Assembly (NCBI GenBank): GCA_019649035.1
Contig: BMAT01002734.1
Location: 118,362 to 150,034, forward strand
Direction of reading: 5' to 3'
DNA length: 31,673 bases
Origin: Elysia marginata
Taxonomy: Eukaryota; Mollusca; Gastropoda; Plakobranchidae
Positions 20,790 to 29,900 of the stretch are shown here, piece by piece. How positions within the stretch are numbered: position 1 is the first letter of the stretch; each line of letters begins with the position of its first letter. A program made the position numbers and the translations under genes. The notes under the pieces were generated by a model. That model saw only the letters and a program-made list of their open reading frames with translations. It was not told the origin of the DNA and searched no databases.

Positions 20790-22082
20790 TACAATATTCG
20801 AATAGAACAAAATTTAGTCGCTGATAAATCATTTAGTTTAAGAAAAATTTTGTACAAGTACTAAAACTAAGTTAGAGAACTTTGCATTCCTTTTAATTAA
20901 AACTCAGAAACTGTAGATTTCTTATATATAGGCATAGGCCTACGAAATTTCTGCAAATACCTTAATGAGCGTAAGCCTATTTGCTTGTGTCTGAACATTT
21001 TCAAATTATAAACTGACTCTTGGATAGTGGGCACCCTTTACAATTTTAGTTCTCAAGAATAGTTTAGTGGCGGATGTATACAGAGAAAAAAAACAATCCT
21101 GACAGACAAAACTCCTAGAGATGATACCCATCAATATGTTTGCCATACTTATTCAAAGTTTCAAACGTCATAAAAATTTTTTACAGAGTGTCCATATAAT
21201 ATAAGTAAAACGGTTCGTTTTAATTAGTAAATAGTATTTTACTTTTTGAAAAATTTAAAATTAGTTGCCAGTTCCATGCTTTAGAATATGAAACAAATTT
21301 ATAATGTCAATTTGTAAAACATGAGAATCAACTGGTGAACCATAACATTTATGGCCATTAGCTATATGAGGCTTGATCTACCAACAATAGATTAATTGTT
21401 AATATAGAAAAGGAATAACATGAACAACCTAAAACACTACACAGTGTAGCAACATTCACCATCTTTTTATAAATAGACATTTTTATTCTCATTCTTTACT
21501 GTTTATCCTAGAGAAAATTATGCATCCATTCATAAACATTACCTGTAGTTTCATCACTTTCAGTCGTATTTATAAATCTGCAGTGGGGGACAGGATCGAA
21601 ATGCCCTCTTAAATCAAGACATACAACATCAATAGTTTTTCTTTAATATATAAACTTGGTAGTACTTTTTATTACTTGATGGAAATGGATGATGCAAGAT
21701 CTTTTATTACCAAAGCCATTTTGGCAATTATTGAATTTTTTACCGCACTCTGAAAATTTAACGCCTAAAACAATTACCTCCAAGACCTTATGAAAAAATA
21801 CATGTTAAATTAAATGGCCTGTAGTATCTGACTGGATTTACATTTGCCATCCTCCAACCATCTGAGATGATACCACGTGATACAGACTTATTTAATGTAA
21901 TGCATAAAAGGTACTTTATTGCAGGGGAAATTTCTTGAAAATTCTAGGGTGTAGTAGAGCAGTTCACATGGACTTTGAAACATCCATATCATCCATTACT
22001 TGTAGCATAAGCTGCCTGGTAATTAAAATTTCTATTAAGAGGTGACCAATACTCATGTTATCAAAATGAGGAATATCGGATC

Positions 22083-22140
<58 letters not shown>

Positions 22141-22477
22141 ACTGTCTCTTGCAAAAAATCGTTCAGAATGTCTGCCTTTTCCGCATCAAAAACTGTTTAG
22201 TTGTCATCCTCTTCACCAAAGTACCCACTCCACTCCGTCTTTTTCGTTTCCTATTGACATGTTTCCAGAACCTCGTTATGTTCTGATAGATAGGCAGATC
22301 AATCAAACACAATGACCGTTGCATTAATTTTATACATTTTTTTGGCGATATACACTTTGGTCTGTACTTTAAAGTAGCCTTGATCGACAACACTTGTATG
22401 CAGTTTGCAAACGAGTTAGAGAGAATGTCGTCCGATAAATTTTGACAGCAGCGCTCAATTCGACATCCGGTACTCAT
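20790..22477 (-). mobile_element. decayed non-LTR retrotransposon (CR1/Jockey-like) reverse transcriptase remnant
   Basis: Read on the minus strand with many stops and frameshifts, reverse transcriptase blocks occur in the right order: FWKHVNRKRKRRSGVG (about 22270-22220), KADILNDFLQETVHTE (about 22187-22140), DVSKS..TALLHPRIFKKF (about 21990-21925), DGWRMANVNPV and YYRPFNLT (about 21870-21795), QNGFGNKRSC (about 21735-21705), IDVVCLDLRGHFDPVPHCRF (21633-21574, catalytic block A), YEWMHNFL (about 21540-21515), SVLGCSCYSFSILTINL (about 21450-21390), and SHVLQIDI..LKAWNWQLILNF (about 21335-21235). The catalytic DD box reads roughly LVDQ. The endonuclease is not seen. It is dead, and the clade is inferred from motif style only. 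Confidence 0.78.
22085..22138. repeat. (TC)n microsatellite inside the LINE remnant
   Basis: About 25 uninterrupted TC units followed by GTGTGTAC. It sits inside the reverse transcriptase remnant, right after the VHTE codons (minus-strand GTACACACAGAG). Confidence 0.97.
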
Positions 22478-22555
22478 AAAGATTCAGCTAATTAATTATG
22501 AATGAAGAAAATCATGCAGTGCTTATAATTTCACGACACGTGTATATACTCATAA

Positions 22556-22822
22556 TTATTTAAAATTCGATATGAACTTTCAACTGCAATTGTTCAGTTT
22601 AGATTCTTGGATAAACAGCAAAAACAACTTCTGCAACGACATAGAAACAGGAACAATAACATAAGAAAAAAAATAGCAAACATAAATCAAACACCGGCTA
22701 GTGCTAAATTTAGAATTTTTAAAAACCCTTTTTTTTCAAATAGGTTTGTAAAGAAGACAGTGTTTAATTTTTTAAAACCCGCTCTTGTGTTTAACAAGCC
22801 AACTTTGGATGATCTTAACTAA
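22556..22822 (+). other. orphan open frame, possible exon or element fragment
   Basis: An 88-codon open stretch ending TTAAC-TAA. From 22607 it reads LDKQQKQLLQRHRNRNNNI, RKKIANINQTPASAKFRI, FKNPFFSNRFVKKTVFNFL and PALVFNKPTLDDLN. There is no ATG, but TTGTTCAG at 22591-22597 could be an acceptor. A basic head and a hydrophobic/aromatic tail look more protein-like than neighbouring chance frames. I do not recognise the family. It lies between the SLC13 stop and the LINE remnant, on the opposite strand, and could be part of another old element. Confidence 0.3.
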
Positions 22823-22957
22823 TTTTAGATAAAAACTCAGAGCACATGTTGAAAGTAACGATCACCGTATAGTCTGAGAATGACAAAATCTAAGTTTACT
22901 CAAACTCTTGTATTACAAATCTACAAAACTGACAGGTATCAGCATTGATGTATGGGG

Positions 22958-23113
22958 TTAGGTTATCCCTCTGTCACCCTTCCCGTGAGCCAGGGAGTTA
23001 TTGAGGAAGATGTTTGGAATATTGGTGAAATCAAAGATGGCGTCACCCCAGGTATTCACAGCAAAGGTCAGAAGCAAGACAGCAAACACGTTCACAAGCG
23101 CTCCGGCCTTGAC
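22958..23113 (-). CDS. SLC13: SLC13 last exon and stop
   Basis: 51 codons and TAA: VKAGALVNVFAVLLLTFAVN, then TWGDAIFDFTNIP and FLNNSLAHGKGDRGIT. It matches the family's VKAGxxxN...INTWGxxxFDLxxxP C-terminus, including an Asn-Asn-Ser sequon. The acceptor is TTCTATAG|GTC. No AATAAA follows closely. An ATTAAA on the minus strand near 22763 is the only nearby poly(A)-like hexamer. Confidence 0.93.
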   Translation of the reverse strand, partial: VKAGALVNVFAVLLLTFAVNTWGDAIFDFTNIPNIFLNNSLAHGKGDRGIT

Positions 23114-26100
23114 CTATAGAAGTTTAGGGTATATGATTATGCATGTCTTTCATAATGAGACATCTTGGTTTTAACAAAAACTAGAGTTATACGAGATTTT
23201 TCCAACCCTGTGAATTTCATAAAATTTACCAAAACATTTTAGAATCAAATGTTAATAAAGTAACATGTGAAAATTCTGACCCGGGTTGCCTCACATATGT
23301 CTCGCATTCTATACAAATGAGTCGAAGTCGAAAGGCTTAGTTTGGAGATATAGGCTTTTAAAGTTTAGTGGGTGATCAGAAGTCCAAATTTTTTTTATTT
23401 TAGATATTGACGCTAAAACCATTTCTAAACAGTTTCCACACCTAATTGATGTTCAAATTTGATTTTTAGATGTTTAATTTTAATTGGTATGGTTGCTAAG
23501 GCCTCAATATCTTTATAGTCGTCTTAACTTTAAACCCTGTTTTTTCACCTTTCTGAAATTCTATAATTCCTAAACTTGCCAACTTTAAACGGCTATAACA
23601 TACAGATGCATGATAGAGCTTTTCTGTCTGTTGTATTTGAAAGTAGAGAAAATAAGCTTTTCTGTGATACCAATATCTGACTACCTTCCAATTTCGACTT
23701 AAGACTCATTTGGACTGGTTGCAAGACATATAGGTTTGAATTTATAGAATAGTCTAGTAGATAGATAAAAACAACCCCCTCTATCTCTTTAACGCCTTGC
23801 TCCACCTCTATCTCTTCACCCACCTTCTCCACCATCAATCTCTTTCTCCCCCTTCTCCTCCTTTATGTCTTTTCACCCCCTTCTCTCTTTCTACTTTCTC
23901 ATGGTCCTTTTCTCCCTTTATTCTATCTCTACCTTTCTGCATTCTTTCATTATGAACAGTGCATAGGTAGATTATTAAAATTATATATTAAACATTTTAC
24001 CATGTCGGGAATAGTAAGGCGGCCATGAGAGAAGACAATGGCATTAGGAGGCGTGGCTACAGGCATCATGAAGGCGAATGACGTGGAGAGGGCGGAGCTT
24101 GACATCAGATACAAAGGGTTCACCTTGAGTTTGACAGCCTATTAGAAAACGCGAAACCCCGGATATCACAAATGAAAAACCAAAGAAAGAAAACAGAAGT
24201 CGTACGACTACTAATCTTCTAGAAATTGCCCCCCCCCCCCCTTCTCTGTCTCTCTGTCTCTCTGTCTGTCTGTCTGTCTCTCTCTTTCTCTCTCTCTCCC
24301 TCTTTCTCTCTCTTTCTTTCTTTCTCTGTCTATTTCTACCTCTACTCGACAGATCTATAATGTCTTCTTTCGTTTTCTCTCTACTTCTCACTATTTAGGC
24401 TTTCAGCAGAAACTATTGGCCTTTGCTCAAAACTTTGTGCAAAGCGTACAAATTATTTAGCAAACAAGCAGTTGTAAAGATAGATTACAAAACTCTTAGA
24501 TATATACAGTGTAGTAGGTCTACATCAACGATTTTATCACAGGAATTTTTCAATTGAACCAGACTCTCGTCGGTCAACCTGAATCTAAAAATATACCAGC
24601 CCATCATTATACCTTGACAGACTTAACAATTGTTTGGAATTTGGAACATGCATCAGAGTTATAAGGATAGCAGGATGGCTTGTCTTTACTAAAGCCCCAT
24701 TATTTCCAAACTGTACATAGTGTCCTTTTTTCAATATAAGGTGACCCTGGACAATTCCATACCTGCTCTTATGGCCAAACTAAGCAACTCAGGCCCACGT
24801 TGCAACTCTCAAAGTAAAGTATTGCAAGAGAAACACATTTGGGCAAAATATCTTACATGGTTACTCCCCCTTTGGAGTAAGAAAGGGGTATTATTGCCCC
24901 AAAGTGATCGCCCAGGAGAAAAATACAAAGAGGGATTGCCCCAGTATAGAGTTGTCCAGGAAAGTACTGTCAGGGACTGTCCCAGTTTGGAATTGCCCAC
25001 GAAAAAATTACGATGTGAGATTGCCCCAATCTGGCATTGCCCAGGTAAATATACGGTGTGGGATTGCCAAAGTGTAGCATTGTCCCGGAATAATGTTCAG
25101 TGTGGAATTTCCCCAGGTCATCTTCTATTTGGAGAGGGGCGCATGTATGCTCTATGGAGAACGCTTAAAGATTCAAAGTATCAATCGAGAAAGAAACAAA
25201 GCTCACCAACTCTGCCATGATAGGCATGAGGAGAGTGGCTGTAGCCGTGTTGCTGGTGATTTCTGTTGCCATGGCAACTACGATGCAAATGATAAGATTG
25301 AGGACCCACGGGTCCAGAGAGTCGAACTGTGCCAGTTTGGAGCCGACTAGCTCTGAGAGGCCTGATTCCTGGGGAGAGGTTTTATAATACCATGTGCATT
25401 GATTAAATAGAGGCACGAGTAATTTGACAGGTTTCATGACGAAACACACCAATAACCATTTTTAAAAGTTCAACTTGATATTTTTAACTTGCAAGTGAAA
25501 ACGGTTAATATATGTAATTTTCTCTTTTGGTTAGAGATGACATTTTATTATAATGTGTTCGATTACCTGTATATATTAGCCAATGGTCTGAGATGATTAT
25601 ACATAGATCAAGAAAATATAAATCCGCAATGATTCGCCCCCCTTTTCAACTTATTGAAAGTGCTTTATAACGCTGATGTGTCACAAAACTCTTCATTTAT
25701 TTTTTGGTAAATATACATAGTCTCTTTACGCAAATTTCCTTGCCCCGTCGGCGTCATAAATTAGTACGCACTACATATGGGTAGACAGTAAAATATTAAT
25801 GCCAGAACGGTGTTCAAGTAGTTAAGAAAATATGCACGTAGCTGTTACTTATTAGTAAAGCCCAGTTATGGGACCCTGACAGTGCATGGAGCACTTAATT
25901 CCCTAAATTGATTACGGGCTATTAAGACGCTTATTTATTTTCTATGAAATTAAAGTTTGAAAGGATTACTGATGTCCTTCTCTCACTTCAACCAAAACTT
26001 ATTAATTAAAGTATAATTATGCCATCCTAATCACAATGATAATAATAATAATTACAATAATAATAATAATAATGGTTATAATAATAATAGTATTAATAAT

Positions 26101-26917
26101 GATAGTTATGATAAGAATAATGAAATTACTAACATCAACAATGACAATGACAATGATAATGATGAAGATGTTGATCATCATCATCATGGTGAATATGACG
26201 ATAACGATAATGATGATAACCATAATAATACTAATAGTCTACAATTATCACTCTTTTCCAAGCGTTCGCAAAATTTTGAAAAGGTACAAAAGGAGGGAGA
26301 GGGGGGTTCCAAAAACCATAATATTTTTTAATAATTTTTTCCACACCAGTAATACAAGAGGTGAAATAATTATGTCTTTTTGAGAAACTCCCAATACTGT
26401 GCGCCGGCAGAAAGTTTACTCCATCGACGTATACCTTGCAAGCCTTGGCGAGAGCAAAACCTCCTCCCAATAGGATGATGACACCCCAGGGCAGTCTATC
26501 CTCTACAGCGTGCCAGGTGAGAAGAGGCTGGTAACTACCGGTACCAGCAGTGTCTTTGGTGAGATCTGATGACATGATATGATGGGGTAATGTAGTAAAA
26601 ATGAAAGTAACAAAAATCTTATTACAGTGGAGCTGCTATAGTCTTCTCTTTGGATGTGAGATAGTCCAGAGCTTCAAAAAAAATGTTTCAACAACAGCAG
26701 CCTCTAAAAGTTTTTCAATTCGATTGAAGCAAAGGAAAGCTCCTTTTCAACATTTGCAATCTGAATCGGCGTCGATCAAGACCTAGATTCGAACGTTGTG
26801 TTCGACAAAACAAGCTTTGTTCGTCTTGTGTTCTAGAAAGGTGAGCTGGCAAAATAATAAAACGTACAAACTTTCTTGGTGCACTTTTTCTTGCGAATTC
26901 CCATTTCAGAGCATAAA

Positions 26918-26991
<74 letters not shown>

Positions 26992-29900
26992 TAATAATAA
27001 TAATAATAATAATAATAATAGTAATAATAATAATAACATTAATAACAACAATAATAAAACATATTGTGAAAGAAAGTGTGCATGCTTTAAAAATTCGCTA
27101 AAGCTGACATTTGTGAAACGATGCTCATGAAACTGTTGAGGGTAGAACCACGCCGGCGTCAGATCGAAGGTCAGACAGTTATATCTACTCAAGATAGGGT
27201 TTTCGGCCTGTACTACGGTGGCTTAGGCTTAGCTACAAACAAAAGAATAATCGCTGTAGTGGAGTCCAAAAAAGATCACCATCAGTGGATGTTCAGGTGG
27301 GACCGGGCCCGACGCCGTTGTGGCTCTACATGACACGTCTCCAGTGAGAAAGACTCCAGACCGTTCCTAGACCGTTAAACGGCTGTGATCTGCTTTTGCT
27401 TTCGCATGGTGCGTGAATGCTGCGTGGGTACAAGTGATATAGATGGACATAATTTTTTAGTGTCTGATCCAGAGACGGTCCAGTGTCTTCCGTTCGGGAT
27501 ACGCTTCATGTAAAACGACCTTCAAACAGACTTGGGTGAGTATTATTTTCGACTAGGCAACGCAATAGACCGATCGAAGGCGCATCAGTCAAAACTCTGG
27601 CACAACATTATCAACGTTCCTCTAAATACGGTCCCACGGCTTCACACATGCAATTTCCAGCCTGTGACTGTTTACTATGGCCAAAGAACAGGTAGATCAC
27701 TTGTAACAACTCTAGCGCAAGATCGTTACCAGTAAATCCATCTGGTATACTTAAGAAATTGCTTCTAAAACACAATATGGACATCGAGTTATATTCCTAG
27801 TTCGAAATGCATAACTGGGCTAACCGTTGGTAACAGGTTACGTGAGATTAATTTTTGTTGCCCATAGACCTTCAGTAAGACCAGTCTAAAGACCACACCG
27901 TTGACAAACCAGGCTACAAAAGGCAAGGCAACGGCTACTTGGCGTCTACCTATATAGAAAATAAATTATCAGGTTTACAGATGAGTTTTTTTTTTGTTGG
28001 GTAGTTCATGTTGGGGGTATTTATGCTGATTACTTTGTGTCAGGACGGACAGGTTTTTTTTCCGAAAGAAAGCCAATAGATTAAATTTTGAACTGACACT
28101 TATGCTGTGATCTTGTATACCTTCGAATGTGTTTGGCCTGATGCAAAATAAATTTGGTCTCTCTTTAGGTAAGACGAAGAAGAGAACGGCAACAAGCATA
28201 GCAGCTGTGGCATCTGACACATATCTGGCAAATAAAGTTGTAAGCGGATTAAATATAGTAAATATGTGTGAGTCGGAAAAGGGAAGGGTGTCATTAATAA
28301 ACACAAATGTAGTAATTTTAGAAATATTAAAAGGAAAGCAAAATGAGGCTGTTGCAAGCCCAAAGTTAAAAACCAGAGTTTCCGTAAATAAATTGGTTTA
28401 AAGTTTAATCTGACTACAAGCCTAAGGTAGTTTGAATGCAATATCTTAGCATGTCATCATCACAATCATATTTCTTGTGATAGTTTTTTTTGCGCTTGAA
28501 TCCTTTAATTACTTATTGTATCCGTGTACTTCAGGATAATAGCACGAATAAAAACAAACATATGGAATTAGAAAGATGAAAATGGAAATGAGAGGAAAGT
28601 TTCAATGCAAAGTCGTAGCCTACTTTTCCTGAAACAAGGCCGACCACCCAGTAATAAATTTGGGGTCACGTGATATCCACAAAATAACGAGAAGTCCAAA
28701 TAGGATTGATGTCATGATCTCAGCAAATCTGAAATGTAATTAACAAATATATATGTATAAAGCGTTTTAGATAAAAACTGGAAACATGACTGCATGAGAG
28801 CACAGACTGAGATTATATGCTTTCGTTTTAATCAAAACTGCCAGACTTTAAGATTAGTCCCATGTTGAAAAATAAAAATTCTTAAGGTATTTATTAATTT
28901 GAGAAAATTGAAAAACAAATTCAAATCAACACAACCTTATAAAGATACATAAAGTAAACAAAATGTTAATAGATATCCGTATGTGTGTAACAGCAAGGTG
29001 AATAACAGTCTAATCCTAAATGATTATAATGGTTCTACCATTGCAGAGAAATAAGTACTGAAACTGCGATTTTTCTATAATAGGGTCTTCATAACAAATC
29101 TTAATACATGTACATAGACAAACCTACTTTTCAACTGTAAGATACAAATGTTTTCGCTTTGGTTTTAGTTAAGATAATAAAACTTAAGGGGTGTCACGTT
29201 TTTTTATAGTTCATTGTAGGCCTTTGTCTGTACTAAACTTGCCATTGAAACAGAGACAAGTGTCCATAGCTGGTTTGCTTGATCCTGCCTGGCCCACTTC
29301 GGTCGAACCCTATGAGATAAAATTGGCTTTGTTCAGTTTGTCTTTTGACGTTTACCTTCCTATTATTTCTAATCAAAGTTCGAGAATATACCGTAGCTGA
29401 CGGATATCAACTACTGAGTCACCCATATAGGATCTACCGTTTAGAAACTTACCTCACAGGACCCAGCCCTACCAGCTCTCTCAGAATTACTCTCTTTACG
29501 GCAGCCATTTGACGCAAGTTCTTCCTACAGCAACCCCTGATAATTATACAAAAATCAGAATGAGCAAAATAAAAGTCGAAGAACCCCTCATGATACTTCT
29601 CAAAACTGAATGATAGAAATAGAGCATCTACTAAAATGGCATTTGTTATCATTTTCAGATTTAAAAGCATTCTGACACGTGCTGATATTTCTCTCATTGG
29701 TTCCGACTTTGCCTCTCTTTGCACATTTTTCTTGGGGGAGGGGTGGCCTTCTTGCATTTCGTAATTTGACACGCAGAGCATAGACCCTAAGGTTGAAACA
29801 GAAGAAAACAACATGCAGGCCCTAAATGGTACCAAAATGGCGCCAAAATGTAGACTAGATCACGTAATACAGAATCTAGATCAAGATATCTTTTATGCAT

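Larger units (their letters stand above)
26566..28120. other. SLC13 intron
   Basis: A 1.55-kb intron between the SDAT and LPWG exons. It contains the compound ACT/AAT microsatellite and the GC-richer island. No SLC13 exon is missing, since the phases on both sides join as GAT. Confidence 0.7.

Noticed and set aside
24720..25220. 166-codon plus-strand open frame
   Set aside because: It is produced by the 41-44 bp tandem array, overlaps an SLC13 exon on the other strand and has no recognisable domain.
26017..26383. Ile/Met-rich frames on both strands
   Set aside because: Translations of the AAT/GAT microsatellite.
26796..27192. Poly-Leu, poly-Thr/Asn and poly-Val frames
   Set aside because: Translations of the ACT/AAT microsatellite in different frames.
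21874..29681. CACGTG E-boxes at 21874, 22537, 28667 and 29676 as possible Mondo/Mlx targets
   Set aside because: None forms the paired carbohydrate response element with 5-bp spacing. One is coding (SLC13 Ser-Arg-Asp). Four in 31.7 kb is about what composition allows.
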